Part shown: in pieces, positions 20,291 through 29,996 of the stretch
Layout: every line of letters begins with the position of its first letter
Numbering within the stretch: the stretch's first letter is position 1
From: an uncultured Rhizobiaceae group bacterium
GTDB taxonomy: Bacteria; Pseudomonadota; Alphaproteobacteria; Rhizobiales; Rhizobiaceae
Length of the DNA: 64,000 nucleotides
Assembly (NCBI GenBank): GCA_937930845.1
Contig: CALHBJ010000001.1
Span: forward strand, 744,001-808,000
Direction: 5' to 3'
Notes under the pieces: model-generated
What the model was told of the DNA's origin: nothing
The model's input: the letters and a program-made list of their open reading frames with translations, nothing else
The model's database searches: none
Program-made: the position numbers and the translations under genes

Positions 20291-20961
20291 GCGGGCGCGA
20301 GGCTATTCTTGGCAAAATCCGCAGCCAGGTCGGAGCTGACCAAGACCCGGCCACACGTCGCACAACTGTTGCCGATCGTCTGGCGAAAGCGCCCAGGGGC
20401 ATTATTCCCAAACGCGGCCAGTTGGACCCGCGCGCCCAATTGAAACTGTTTTGTGATCGCGCCGAAGCCGTTCAGACGACGACCACGGTTGTGAAAGATT
20501 ATTCGCAAGTCGCTGAAGCGGTGAGCGATTATCTGCGGTCACGCAATTTGCCCCAGGCGGTGCGGATGGGAACCGACCCACGCCTTGAGGGTGCCGACTG
20601 GTCGAAAGCCCCCAATCTCACAAGGGATGTGGGGCCCAGCGATGGCAGTGATCCGGTTGGACTGAGCCACGCAACTGCCGGGGTGGCCGAGACCGGCACG
20701 CTGGTGCTGACATCGGGAAGCGACAATCCAACAACGGTCAATTTCTTGCCGGAGAACCATATCATTGTCATCGATGCCGCCGATATTAAAGGCGATTATG
20801 AGAGCGCGCTTGATCAGGTGCGTTCCATGGCTGGTAAAGGGTTGATGCCGCGCACAGTCAATATGATCACCGGCCCTTCCCGCTCTGGCGATATCGAACA
20901 AACGATCTTGCTTGGCGCCCATGGACCACGAAGCCTTCATGTCATTGTTGTTGAAGGATAG
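20287..20961 (+). CDS. lutC: L-lactate oxidation protein LutC (LUD domain)
   Basis: A 224-residue LUD-domain protein and last gene of the lutABC set. Conserved elements are GLSHATAGVAETGTLVL, NFLPENHIIVI and TGPSRSGDIEQTILLGAHGP, the last being the family signature near the C-terminus. ATG 20287 overlaps the lutB stop by four bases; the longer upstream frame lies inside lutB and is rejected. Confidence 0.92.
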   Translation: MSGREAILGKIRSQVGADQDPATRRTTVADRLAKAPRGIIPKRGQLDPRAQLKLFCDRAEAVQTTTTVVKDYSQVAEAVSDYLRSRNLPQAVRMGTDPRLEGADWSKAPNLTRDVGPSDGSDPVGLSHATAGVAETGTLVLTSGSDNPTTVNFLPENHIIVIDAADIKGDYESALDQVRSMAGKGLMPRTVNMITGPSRSGDIEQTILLGAHGPRSLHVIVVEG

Positions 20962-21014
20962 GGTTCAAACTTGGCATACTATCCCGGCATTTTGACGCTG
21001 TTTGAGGGACAGTG

Positions 21015-21677
21015 ATGCATCCAGGCGAAACAACAAACCGCCCTTCCCCGCTTCACAATCGTGTGCGCCCGGACGGTGAAATTGTCGCCGTTTCCGCACG
21101 CGGAACTTTGATGGGCAATCGTGGCGGCCGGTTGCACGATAATGAAACCAAATTGCTCCACCCCTCACGGCGTTGGGCGTCCAGACAGTGGATAAGCTGT
21201 GTGACGCAATTTAAACAGCGACAGCGCGAGTTGATGGCACCCAACCGATATACGGAACTGTTTTTTCTAGATGAGATTACCGCACTAGCGGCTGGTCATC
21301 GCCCCTGTTTCGAATGTCGCCGCACGGATGCCAAGGCTTTTGCCAATGCCTGGCGCCGAGCCATGGCATTGAGCAAGCCACCACGTGCAGGGGAGATGGA
21401 CGCGGTTTTGCATGGGGAACGCCTTTCCCAGCGGACAAAACGGCTGCACGGGGCGGCATATTCATCACTCCCCGATGGGGCCGTCTTTCAACTGGACGAT
21501 GCCTTACTCACCCGATGTGAAGGTGCGGTGTATGAATGGCACTTTACCGGGTGGGAAATGGCTGAGTGCACTGCGCCTTCGCAAGTGAAGGTACTCACCC
21601 CTCCCACTATCTGCAAAATCCTGGATGCTGGTTATCAGCCCCTGTGGCATCACAGCGCCGAAACGGATGCCGCCTGA
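21015..21677 (+). CDS. conserved hypothetical protein with a CxxC motif
   Basis: A 220-residue soluble protein that I do not recognise by name. It contains RYTELFFLDEITALAAGHRPCFECRRTDA at about residues 79-107, where the CFEC pair recalls the zinc-binding start of Ada-like proteins; this is only a resemblance. It ends two bases before the rsmE start, so the two genes are likely co-transcribed. ATG 21015 has GAGGGA five bases upstream; a GTG at 21012 is immediately adjacent. Possible nucleic-acid or metal binding is inference. Confidence 0.65.
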   Translation: MHPGETTNRPSPLHNRVRPDGEIVAVSARGTLMGNRGGRLHDNETKLLHPSRRWASRQWISCVTQFKQRQRELMAPNRYTELFFLDEITALAAGHRPCFECRRTDAKAFANAWRRAMALSKPPRAGEMDAVLHGERLSQRTKRLHGAAYSSLPDGAVFQLDDALLTRCEGAVYEWHFTGWEMAECTAPSQVKVLTPPTICKILDAGYQPLWHHSAETDAA

Positions 21678-21679
21678 CC

Positions 21680-22435
21680 ATGCCGCGTTATGATTTCACC
21701 AGCCCTCGCCTGTATATGGACCTTCCGCTGAGCGCCAATCAGTCGGTCGACCTTGACCGTGCCCAGGCCAATTATCTGCTCAATGTCTTACGGTTACGCG
21801 ATGGTGCGATGGTGTTGTTGTTCAACGGGCGAGACGGGGAATGGCACGCCCAGCTTGCGCAGGCAGGGCGCAAAAAGGCCAGCCTTACTCTCATCGAACA
21901 AACCCGTGCCCAGCCTACCCCAGGTTCCAGGAACGCCGATATTCAATATCTGTTTGCGCCCATCAAACAGGCGCGCATGGAATATATGGTCCAAAAGGCA
22001 GTTGAGATGGGAGTGAGCCATATTCAACCGGTGCTTACCCAGTTCACACAGGTGCGCAAGGTGAATACCGAACGGATGGAACATTATGTGGTGGAGGCAG
22101 CCGAACAGTGCGGAATTCTAACGCTGCCGGGCATATCGGAACCGGTGGAACTGATGCACGCGGTTGACGCGCTGGCTCAAGACGGACGGCACCTGATCTT
22201 TTGTGATGAAGGGGAAGGCAGCCAAAACCCCGCAATGGCACTGGCCGATGTCCCCGACACCCCGTTGGCGGTTTTGATTGGCCCGGAGGGCGGTTTTTCA
22301 GAACCTGAACGTGCCATGTTGCGCGCAGCATCCCATGTCACACCCATTCCGCTTGGCCCGCGCGTGTTGCGCGCCGATACCGCCGCAGTCTCTGCTCTTA
22401 GCATTGTGCAATCCACACTGGGCGACTGGCGCTGA
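21680..22435 (+). CDS. rsmE: 16S rRNA (uracil-1498-N3)-methyltransferase
   Basis: Methylates U1498 of 16S rRNA using S-adenosylmethionine; SPOUT (knotted) methyltransferase. The 251-residue protein has an N-terminal PUA-like domain and the SAM-knot motifs LIGPEGGFSEPE (about 205) and PLGPRVLRADTAAVSAL (about 227). ATG 21680 is the family start; an upstream open frame lies inside the previous gene. The rsmE-gshA order is common in Hyphomicrobiales (from memory). Confidence 0.92.
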   Translation: MPRYDFTSPRLYMDLPLSANQSVDLDRAQANYLLNVLRLRDGAMVLLFNGRDGEWHAQLAQAGRKKASLTLIEQTRAQPTPGSRNADIQYLFAPIKQARMEYMVQKAVEMGVSHIQPVLTQFTQVRKVNTERMEHYVVEAAEQCGILTLPGISEPVELMHAVDALAQDGRHLIFCDEGEGSQNPAMALADVPDTPLAVLIGPEGGFSEPERAMLRAASHVTPIPLGPRVLRADTAAVSALSIVQSTLGDWR

Positions 22436-22539
22436 CCCATTTGCGCAAACATTCCAGCAAAATAGGATGAATAGGTACTTGCACCGGGCTACTGACGGGG
22501 TTAGCGCTTTTATCAGAAGTTCCACCGGATGCCTTCAGC

Positions 22540-23901
22540 ATGGCCCGCGATACCACTAACGACACCCCTATCGAAACCCGCGCACAATTGCTGGATGCCC
22601 TGGAAAGTGGCTGCAAGCCTAAATCCCAATGGCGCATTGGCACCGAGCATGAGAAATTTGGCTTCTACAAAGCTGATAACTCCCCTGTGCCCTATGAGGG
22701 CGACAACGGCATCAAAGCCCTGCTGGAAGGCATGCAGGCCCGCACCGGCTGGGAGCCTATTATGGACGCGGGCAACATAATCGGCCTGGCCGCATCCGAT
22801 GGCATGGGCGCGATTTCACTGGAACCAGGCGGCCAGTTTGAACTGTCGGGCGCGCCATTGCGCACGATCCACGAAACCTGTCGAGAATCCAACAAACACC
22901 TGGCCCAGGTGCGCGATGTGGCCGAACCCATGGGGATGGGATTTTTAGGCCTTGGTGGCAGTCCCAAATGGACATTTGCTGAAACCCCACAAATGCCCAA
23001 GAGCCGCTATGACATCATGCGCGCCTATATGCCCAAGGTTGGCTCCCAGGGCCTCGACATGATGCACCGTACCTGCACCATTCAGGTCAATCTGGACTTT
23101 GCATCCGAACAGGACATGCGCACCAAAATGCAGGTGTCCACCAAACTTCAATCTGTGGCCGCCGCCCTGTTTGCCAATTCGCCCTTTAGCGATGGCAAGC
23201 CAAACGGCTTGTTGTCCTGGCGGGCCAATATCTGGCGCGATACAGACAACCAGCGCGCAGGCCTGCACGAATTCATGGTCACCGATGAAATGAGCTTTGA
23301 GCGTTATGTGGATTGGGCGCTCAGCGTTCCCATGTATTTCATCTTGCGTGACGGGCGCTATATCGACTGCACCCACATCACATTCCAGCAGTTTCTGGAT
23401 GAAGGCCTTGATGGCCACCGGGCCAATGAGGGCGACTGGACAAACCATATTGGCACGCTGTTCCCCGATGTACGGTTGAAGAAATTTCTTGAAATGCGCC
23501 TGGCCGACGGTGGCCCCTGGCGGCGCATCTGCGCCCTGCCCGCATTATGGGTAGGCCTGCTTTATGATGAGGCTGCCCTGGCAGATGCCAAGACACTGGC
23601 GGACGAGCTGGATTTTGATGCGGTTGTGGCCATGCGTGATGCGGTGCCATCAAAGGGACTGGCTGCACCGGCGGGAAGCCGCACTGTGCTTGAACTGGCC
23701 AAAGACGTTGTGGCCATTGCCCATAAAGGCTTAACCGCACGGGCGGAATTTAATGATCAGGGTGTTGATGAAAATAACTTCCTGGGCCCGCTCGACGAAG
23801 TTGTCGCGCTTGGCGAAACCCAGGCTGAACGCCTGCTAAAGCAATATCACAGCAATTGGGATGGCGATATTGACCACATATTTGAAGAATATGCCTATTG
23901 A
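22540..23901 (+). CDS. gshA: glutamate-cysteine ligase, plant/alphaproteobacterial type
   Basis: Makes gamma-glutamylcysteine, the first step of glutathione synthesis. The 453-residue length and motifs WRIGTEHEKFGF, SLEPGGQFELSGAP and MHRTCTIQVNLDF fit the GshA group shared by plants and alphaproteobacteria. C-terminal FEEYAY is typical. It starts at ATG 22540, 104 bases after rsmE. The convergent AEC transporter gene ends six bases away. Confidence 0.93.
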   Translation: MARDTTNDTPIETRAQLLDALESGCKPKSQWRIGTEHEKFGFYKADNSPVPYEGDNGIKALLEGMQARTGWEPIMDAGNIIGLAASDGMGAISLEPGGQFELSGAPLRTIHETCRESNKHLAQVRDVAEPMGMGFLGLGGSPKWTFAETPQMPKSRYDIMRAYMPKVGSQGLDMMHRTCTIQVNLDFASEQDMRTKMQVSTKLQSVAAALFANSPFSDGKPNGLLSWRANIWRDTDNQRAGLHEFMVTDEMSFERYVDWALSVPMYFILRDGRYIDCTHITFQQFLDEGLDGHRANEGDWTNHIGTLFPDVRLKKFLEMRLADGGPWRRICALPALWVGLLYDEAALADAKTLADELDFDAVVAMRDAVPSKGLAAPAGSRTVLELAKDVVAIAHKGLTARAEFNDQGVDENNFLGPLDEVVALGETQAERLLKQYHSNWDGDIDHIFEEYAY

Positions 23902-23907
23902 GTTTCG

Positions 23908-24849
23908 TTAACCTTGACTCAGCCCCATCCATTGCAGGGCCAGGGCAACACTGACGACCGCCACAATTGTTGAAAACAAGATCGCTGCCGACAGACGGCG
24001 CACCATTGTGCCATATGCGGCGGCAATCACGTAAACATTGCCTGCGATTGGCATGGCCGCCAGAACCACGCCGACAGTGAGGAATGTGCCCGATACGCCA
24101 AAGGCACTCAGAACAAACCAGGCCAATACCGGATGGGCGACTAGTTTGAGCAGTGTCATGACTGCAATCGGGGCGGTATCCCCGTTCGACGCGCGACCGG
24201 CCAGAGACGCGCCGAGCGAGAACAAGGCTGTGGGCCCGGCTGCACCTGCCAGAAAGCTGGCGAATCTATCAGTTGGTCCCGGCAGGCCAATACCGGATGC
24301 GGAAAGAGCAACCCCGGATGCAATCGCAATAAAGAACGGGTTTGCAATTGCCCCCTTGAGCGACGTGGCCAGGGACGCAAAAATGCCCCCTGCGTTGGTA
24401 CGCACTGATTCCAGCAGCGCGATCGACAGGGGAATGATCAGGACCAGGTCGACAATCAACGCGGCCGATACCGGGGCCGCCACTTCGTTGCCCACCACGG
24501 CCAGCAGCAAGGGCAACGCCAGAAAACCCAGATTGCCAATCGACGCTGCCTGCCCAAAAAGGGCCGCCTCTGCCCTGTCTCCTTTGAACCAGAGCGTGGA
24601 AATGAGTGCGCCCAATGCATAGACAATCAACGCGCAAACCAGCCAGCCCCCTAAAAAAGCAGGATTGATCAACTGGCCAAATTCCTGCCGCGCCAGCGCA
24701 TTGATGATGAGAGCAGGCATGGCAAAGTTGAAAACGAAAACATTGATGGCCTGCACCCCATCCTTTGGCAGCCAATTGGCGCGGGCAGCAAAATAGCCAA
24801 ACCCCACCAGGGCAAAAAACGGCAGGGTCAGATTGAGGATCAGTGACAT
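23908..24849 (-). CDS. AEC-family transporter (auxin efflux carrier-like)
   Basis: A 313-residue inner-membrane protein with about ten helices in two five-helix halves. It opens with LPFFALVGFGYFAARANWLP, and the N-terminal helices carry FVFNFAMPALI, the conserved AEC signature. In bacteria such proteins export or import organic acids such as malate; the substrate here is unknown. Divergent from the DUF937 gene with a 118-base gap. Confidence 0.85.
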   Translation of the reverse strand: MSLILNLTLPFFALVGFGYFAARANWLPKDGVQAINVFVFNFAMPALIINALARQEFGQLINPAFLGGWLVCALIVYALGALISTLWFKGDRAEAALFGQAASIGNLGFLALPLLLAVVGNEVAAPVSAALIVDLVLIIPLSIALLESVRTNAGGIFASLATSLKGAIANPFFIAIASGVALSASGIGLPGPTDRFASFLAGAAGPTALFSLGASLAGRASNGDTAPIAVMTLLKLVAHPVLAWFVLSAFGVSGTFLTVGVVLAAMPIAGNVYVIAAAYGTMVRRLSAAILFSTIVAVVSVALALQWMGLSQG

Positions 24850-24967
24850 TTGTTCAACAATCTCATTGAAGGGGCTGGAACTTTGGCTCCCAACTCATAG
24901 CCCGATTGATTGGGGCGCGGCCAACTGTCATTGTGGGGCAAGAAAGTTTTGCACGGAGTTTGAAACG

Positions 24968-25924
24968 ATGAACCTCACACAATTGCTGGTGACACAAAAA
25001 AACGTTGATGCGCTGAGCGCCCAGTTTGGATTGAACGAGGAACAAACCCTGGAAGCGCTGGACGCTTTGATACCCGCATTTTCCACCGGTCTAAGGCGCA
25101 ATACCAGTTCTCCACAGGGCGCGGCTGGTTTGATCCAGGCACTGGCGACAGGGCGTCACGGCCATTATGTGGACGATCCGGTCAACGCCATGTCTTCCTA
25201 TGGGGTGAGTGAAGGCAATGCGATTTTGGGTCATTTGTTCGGCAACAAAGATGTCAGCCGGGCTGTCGCTGGCCATGCGGCGGCTTCTTCGGGGATCAGT
25301 TCTTCCATATTGAAAAGCATGTTGCCGGTCATTGCATCCATGGTGATGGGCTCGTTGTTTAAAGGGGCCAAAAATAGTGCGCGCGGCGGCGGCTTGGGCG
25401 GTGCGCTTGGACAAGCCGCTGGAGGAGGCATATTGGGCCAGCTCATAGAAGGACTGGCTGGCGGCATGTTGGGCGGTGGCGGCCCACAGCATCGGCAACG
25501 CCGGGCACCACGCCGCCGCACCAGCCAGCGGCCACAGGGCGGCGGGCTTGAGGATTTGCTGGGCGATCTGTTGGGCGGAGGCCAGCGCACACGCCAGCGG
25601 CCAACTCGTCACCAGCCACGGCAGGCTGACCCGATCATGCCCACCCCTCGCCGCCGCCACGGCGGCGGATCGCGCGGGCGCAATGCCGGTGGCAGTGTGT
25701 TTGATGAATTTTTGGGACAGGCCCCCACAAACCAGCCCCAAAGACGGCGCCAAAATCCCTATGCCCAGCAGGAAACGCCGCGCAGGCGGGCCCCACGCAC
25801 GCCCCGTGGTGGCGGTGGTTTGGGCGACATATTTGGCGAAATGCTCAATTCAGGAAGCCGTCGCGGCAGCGAGTATGAACAAGAGACCGGCAGCGTATTT
25901 GACGAATTTCTGGGCCGCAATTGA
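24968..25924 (+). CDS. DUF937-domain protein with repetitive basic C-terminal half
   Basis: A 318-residue protein. Residues 1-165 form a DUF937-like helical domain (MNLTQLLVTQKNVDALSAQF start, Gly-rich helix at 135-165). The rest is Arg/Gln/Gly-rich low complexity with short acidic-hydrophobic modules: GGLEDLLGDLLGGG, GGSVFDEFLGQ (about 241), GGLGDIFGEMLNSG and TGSVFDEFLGRN at the C-terminus. The repeated FDEFLG tails suggest short linear binding motifs; this is inference. ATG 24968 is chosen with GGAG upstream. Confidence 0.75.
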   Translation: MNLTQLLVTQKNVDALSAQFGLNEEQTLEALDALIPAFSTGLRRNTSSPQGAAGLIQALATGRHGHYVDDPVNAMSSYGVSEGNAILGHLFGNKDVSRAVAGHAAASSGISSSILKSMLPVIASMVMGSLFKGAKNSARGGGLGGALGQAAGGGILGQLIEGLAGGMLGGGGPQHRQRRAPRRRTSQRPQGGGLEDLLGDLLGGGQRTRQRPTRHQPRQADPIMPTPRRRHGGGSRGRNAGGSVFDEFLGQAPTNQPQRRRQNPYAQQETPRRRAPRTPRGGGGLGDIFGEMLNSGSRRGSEYEQETGSVFDEFLGRN

Positions 25925-25936
25925 ACGGAAATCGCC

Positions 25937-26872
25937 TCAGGCTTTGCCGCCACCCAGAACCAGCACATTGCCAGCCATCACACAGACAAGTCCAAATATT
26001 GCAACGGGCGGAAATCCATAGCCTTCAAAAACACTGGAAATCACCAGGGCAAGGACCGGGAACATAACGGTGGCATAACCGGACCGCCCTGCCCCAATGC
26101 GGCCAATCAATGTGAGATAGGCCCAAAACGCGATGACCGACGATATGACAGCGAGAAAGATGAGCGATCCCAGGTAAACCGGGGAGAATTCCGGTGCCAG
26201 CGAATGGCCCAGGGCCAAAGCGCCCAGGCCGCTGAACATCGCCCCATAGCTCATTCCCCAGGCGCTTGCTGAAAGCACCGGCACATTCTGGCGTTGCAGA
26301 AACGCGGAAATCTGGCTGCCTATGCAAAAGGAAATCGTGCCCGAAACGCATAGGGCGAGCCCAATCAACCCCTGGCTGGCGATGGAGTGTCCCTGCAATT
26401 CCGGCAGGAACATCAAAGTGATGCCAGCAACACCAATGCAAGCACCAACAACCACGCGCAGGCGCGGTTTGCGCCCACCAAAGACCAGGCCAAACAATAG
26501 ATTGAACACCGATGCCAGCGAGAAAACCACCGATAGCAGGCCGGATATGAGATAGATGGAGCCGTAGTAGAACAGCGTGAAATTGAGGCAGAATATGAAC
26601 AGGCCCATGCCCGCAAAAGCCAGATGCCGGTTGCGCGCAAAGCGCATGGGCTGTCCCTTTAAGGCAACCCAGCCCCACATGATGAGTGCGGCGATCACAA
26701 AGCGCCAGAACAGCGACGTTTGAACCGCCACATTGCCCACCTGCAATGCCAGCGCGTACCAGCTGCCGCTCCATGAGAGAACCAGCGCCACGTAAAGCAC
26801 GTAGTCAAACAGCGTGAGCCGGTTCTCATTTTGGATATCAGTGGATTGCACCGGGATTGACGCCGAATTCAA
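25937..26872 (-). CDS. EamA/DMT-superfamily transporter
   Basis: A 311-residue protein with about ten hydrophobic helices in two EamA halves, related in fold to the gene at 5208. The substrate is not evident. Its start overlaps the preceding DUF1127 gene by four bases. The divergent LysR gene beyond DUF1127 is the probable regulator, as is common for exporters of amino acids or metabolites. Confidence 0.85.
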   Translation of the reverse strand: MNSASIPVQSTDIQNENRLTLFDYVLYVALVLSWSGSWYALALQVGNVAVQTSLFWRFVIAALIMWGWVALKGQPMRFARNRHLAFAGMGLFIFCLNFTLFYYGSIYLISGLLSVVFSLASVFNLLFGLVFGGRKPRLRVVVGACIGVAGITLMFLPELQGHSIASQGLIGLALCVSGTISFCIGSQISAFLQRQNVPVLSASAWGMSYGAMFSGLGALALGHSLAPEFSPVYLGSLIFLAVISSVIAFWAYLTLIGRIGAGRSGYATVMFPVLALVISSVFEGYGFPPVAIFGLVCVMAGNVLVLGGGKA

Positions 26873-27117
26873 AGGACGCGGCGACGGGCCGCCTGTGATT
26901 TCAGATAGAGACCCGGATTTTGATGTTTGGCAAGTGCAACCTCAACATCTTCACGAGTGATTCCAAGATCAATCAGAATGTGATCTTCCTTGTTCAGCAA
27001 TTCAGCCAACTGGCGGCGCTTGCGCGCAATTGCCACCCGGCGCTGAAGGTTGAAAAATACTTCAATTGGCGAAGGAATCGAAATCAGGGCGTGGGCGCTG
27101 CGATCGGTAAATGCCAT
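26869..27117 (-). CDS. DUF1127-domain small protein
   Basis: An 82-residue protein whose C-terminal part (RRQLAELLNKEDHILIDLGITREDVEVAL) is the DUF1127 motif, including the conserved L-D-L-G-I-T/S-R core. Small DUF1127 proteins are RNA-linked regulators in Agrobacterium and Rhodobacter (established for some members). Here the protein has an extra N-terminal segment of about 25 residues. It is transcribed with the EamA gene (four-base overlap) from the region holding the LysR palindrome. Confidence 0.8.
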   Translation of the reverse strand: MAFTDRSAHALISIPSPIEVFFNLQRRVAIARKRRQLAELLNKEDHILIDLGITREDVEVALAKHQNPGLYLKSQAARRRVL

Positions 27118-27197
27118 CTTCTTTCTCCGAATGGATTATTGATGGCAGATCACTATCGATCTTTAATTCATTTATCCAACGAATGTTTTTTATGCTT

Positions 27198-27218
27198 TTC
27201 ATTCGAAATTCGAATGAA
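27198..27218. promoter_or_regulatory. perfect 21-base palindrome, probable LysR operator
   Basis: TTCATTCGA (27198-27206), spacer AAT, TCGAATGAA (27210-27218). It sits 12 bases before the lysR start and about 80 bases before the divergent DUF1127-EamA operon. The inner TTCGAA/TTCGAA is of the kind LysR proteins recognise, so autoregulation and control of the exporter are likely. Confidence 0.7.
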
Positions 27219-27230
27219 TAAGATGATATC

Positions 27231-28214
27231 ATGTATAGTCTCGATATTGATCAGTTGCGCACCTTTCTGGCCGTGGTGGAAAGCTTGAGTTTCACCCGCG
27301 CCGCGGATCGGGTTGCCCGCACCCAGTCTGCCGTTTCCATGCAAATGAAACGGCTGGAGGAAACGCTGGGAAAGAAGCTCTTCATCCGCCAGGGCCGGGG
27401 AATCATTGTCAGCCCGGACGGACACCGGTTTGTGGGCTATGCCCGCGACATTGTTGAACGCTCTAATGAGGCGCTGGCTGCATTTGATGACAAGGCGCTG
27501 CGCGGCAGCGTGTTTTTGGGCACCGCCGATGATTATGCAGAGCGATTTTTGCCCACCATTCTTGCCGGATTTTCCGCTTCAAATCCGTTTGTTGAGGTCA
27601 GTGTTGTTTGTGAAAACACCTTTGGCCTGTCCCAGCGCATTGAATCCGGTGAACTGGACATGGCAATTGTGACCCACAATGAAACCCGGCTGCATTCGCA
27701 ATTGATCCGCCGCGAGCCCCTGCTTTGGGTGACTTCGGAAAAGCATACCGCCCACCAAACCTCACCTTTGCCGCTGGCGCTGGGCAGTCCCCATTGCATC
27801 TGGCGCAAAGCGGCTGTTGAGGAATTGGCAAATCGCGGCGTTGAATATCGTATGCTGTATACCAGCTTTTCTGCCACAGTTGTGGGAGCCGCTGTGACAG
27901 CTGGACTGGCGGTATCTGTTCAGCCCGAATCCGCCCTGCGCCGGGGCATGCGCATATTGACGGAAAAAGACGGATTTCCAAAATTGCCCGAATGTGAAAT
28001 CGGCCTGTTGCAGGGAACACGCGAGGAAACCGACGTGACGCGGGCACTGGCGGACCATATCCGCCACAGTCTGGAAGTAATGCAGACACCCGATTTTGGG
28101 TTGAGTCACCTGCCGGTCAATGTGGACACAATCGGCCGCCCACCGCGCATCCGTGATCAGATGGAAATCCCAGACCAGGGTATTGAACAGGGTGTTATCG
28201 CGGACAGTGCGTGA
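27231..28214 (+). CDS. LysR-family transcriptional regulator
   Basis: A 327-residue regulator. The N-terminal winged helix has LDIDQLRTFLAVVESLSFTRAADRVARTQSAVSMQMKRLEETLG, and the effector-binding fold follows (residues 95-290). The C-terminus extends about 30 residues beyond the usual length (after HIRHSLE). Effector unknown. Divergent from the DUF1127-EamA operon, which it probably controls. Confidence 0.9.
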   Translation: MYSLDIDQLRTFLAVVESLSFTRAADRVARTQSAVSMQMKRLEETLGKKLFIRQGRGIIVSPDGHRFVGYARDIVERSNEALAAFDDKALRGSVFLGTADDYAERFLPTILAGFSASNPFVEVSVVCENTFGLSQRIESGELDMAIVTHNETRLHSQLIRREPLLWVTSEKHTAHQTSPLPLALGSPHCIWRKAAVEELANRGVEYRMLYTSFSATVVGAAVTAGLAVSVQPESALRRGMRILTEKDGFPKLPECEIGLLQGTREETDVTRALADHIRHSLEVMQTPDFGLSHLPVNVDTIGRPPRIRDQMEIPDQGIEQGVIADSA

Positions 28215-28226
28215 TAGAAAAATCCC

Positions 28227-29819
28227 ATGAGTGATTCCGCACCTTCTAATGCGCTGGAAGTCTCGGTTACCGAACTTTCAAGCAAGCTGAAACGCACCGT
28301 CGAAGACACGTTCGGCCATGTGCGCGTGCGGGGCGAGATTTCCGGGTTTCGCGGCCCCCATTCATCGGGCCATTGCTATTTTTCCCTCAAGGACGAGCGC
28401 GCACGACTGGAAGCTGTGATCTGGCGCGGACAGGCTGCCAAACTGCGCCATATGCCCGAAGAAGGGCTTGAGGTTATCGCGTCCGGCAAGCTGACCACCT
28501 ATCCCGGTTCGTCAAAATATCAAATTGTGATTGATGATCTGGAGCCCGCCGGTGCCGGGGCGCTCATGGCGTTGCTGGAGGAGCGGCGCAAAAAGCTGGC
28601 CGCTGAAGGCCTGTTTGATGACGCCCGCAAGCAATTGGTGCCGTTCATGCCAAAAGTCATTGGCGTAATCACCTCACCGACCGGCGCTGTGATCCGAGAT
28701 ATTCTGCACCGTATCGCTGACCGATTTCCGGTCCATGTCATTGTCTGGCCGGTACGGGTTCAGGGGGAAAGCACCGGGCCAGAAGTGGCCAATGGCATTC
28801 ACAGGTTCAATACATTGCCGGAAGATGGCCCGATTGCGCGCCCCGATGTGATTATTGTTGCCCGTGGCGGCGGGTCGCTGGAGGATCTTTGGGGCTTCAA
28901 TGATGAGGCGCTGGTGCGCGCTGCTGCCAATTCTATGATCCCGCTGATCTCGGCTGTGGGCCATGAAACTGACTGGACGCTGATCGATTATGCATCGGAC
29001 TGGCGGGCGCCCACGCCCACAGCAGCGGCAGAACGCGCTGTGCCGGTTAAAGCCGAACTGGAGGCGACGCTAGCCGACCTGGGCGCGCGGCTGCGCGGTT
29101 CCATGAGCCGGTTGAGTGAAACCCGCCGCAACCATTTGCGCGCCGCCATGCGCGGACTGCAAAGCCCGGACATGTTGCTGGCGCTCCCGCGGCGGCGGTT
29201 TGATGAGGCGGCTGGGCGATTGGGGCGCGCGCTTTCAGGGCGTGTGGAAAAACAATCCCTGCGGTTTGCACAATCCCGCTCGCGGCTTAACCCGCACCTT
29301 CTTACGCGTAAACTGACCCAGTCGAACGAACGCCTTAAACCAATGGCAGAACGCCATGCGCGGTCCCTTGCAGGCATGATGCAGGCACGGCGGGCACGTT
29401 TTGATGCATCCGCCGCACGGGTTTCCCCTTTGCGCATTGCAACCAGCATTGCGTCCGCGCGGCGTGAATTGGAAGTGCAAAAAACGCAGATGCGCGCGGG
29501 CCTGGACGCGCGGCTGCAAAACGCCAGACAACGATTGAACAGCAATGCGCGGGTGCTGGAAAGCGTCTCCTATACCAGCGTGCTGGCACGGGGTTTCGCC
29601 GTTATTCGTGACCATGAAAACCGCCCGATCAATCGTGTTGCAGGACTGAACCCGGCCGATCTGCTGAACGTTCAAATGCAGGATGGGTCCGTATTGGTTA
29701 CAGTGACAGGCGAGACCGGCGCTGAGCCAAAATCACCCAGCAAACCGGCAGCGCGGCCACAAAAAGCCCCGTCGCACAAAACGCAAAAGCCGCCCGAAGG
29801 TCAGGGCCAGCTGTTCTAA
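28227..29819 (+). CDS. xseA: exodeoxyribonuclease VII large subunit
   Basis: Large subunit of the ssDNA-specific nuclease. The 530-residue protein has an N-terminal OB fold ([45 protein letters not shown]), the catalytic domain with [42 protein letters not shown] and [29 protein letters not shown], and a helical C-terminal part. The tail (about 485-530) is basic and Pro-rich, longer than in E. coli. After it, CCGCTAAA/TTTAGCGG (29821-29828, 29858-29865) with a later T run may end the transcript. Confidence 0.95.
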   Translation: MSDSAPSNALEVSVTELSSKLKRTVEDTFGHVRVRGEISGFRGPHSSGHCYFSLKDERARLEAVIWRGQAAKLRHMPEEGLEVIASGKLTTYPGSSKYQIVIDDLEPAGAGALMALLEERRKKLAAEGLFDDARKQLVPFMPKVIGVITSPTGAVIRDILHRIADRFPVHVIVWPVRVQGESTGPEVANGIHRFNTLPEDGPIARPDVIIVARGGGSLEDLWGFNDEALVRAAANSMIPLISAVGHETDWTLIDYASDWRAPTPTAAAERAVPVKAELEATLADLGARLRGSMSRLSETRRNHLRAAMRGLQSPDMLLALPRRRFDEAAGRLGRALSGRVEKQSLRFAQSRSRLNPHLLTRKLTQSNERLKPMAERHARSLAGMMQARRARFDASAARVSPLRIATSIASARRELEVQKTQMRAGLDARLQNARQRLNSNARVLESVSYTSVLARGFAVIRDHENRPINRVAGLNPADLLNVQMQDGSVLVTVTGETGAEPKSPSKPAARPQKAPSHKTQKPPEGQGQLF

Positions 29820-29996
29820 GCCGCTAAAAACTGGGTTTTGCAGCAATTGGCTAAAAGTTTAGCGGCATTATCAAGCTCTCTTTTTTGAAACCCTGCCAGA
29901 CTGTCAGGTGATTATGCGCGCAACTGCCGCAAACAAGCACAAAAGAGATCGAGCGCGTTCACTCCTGTGGTGAGCCAGGCGCGCTGTAGGTGAGCC

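Noticed and set aside
28988-29545. 185-codon antisense frame within xseA
   Set aside because: Arg/Ala-rich shadow of the xseA coiled-coil region with no independent support.
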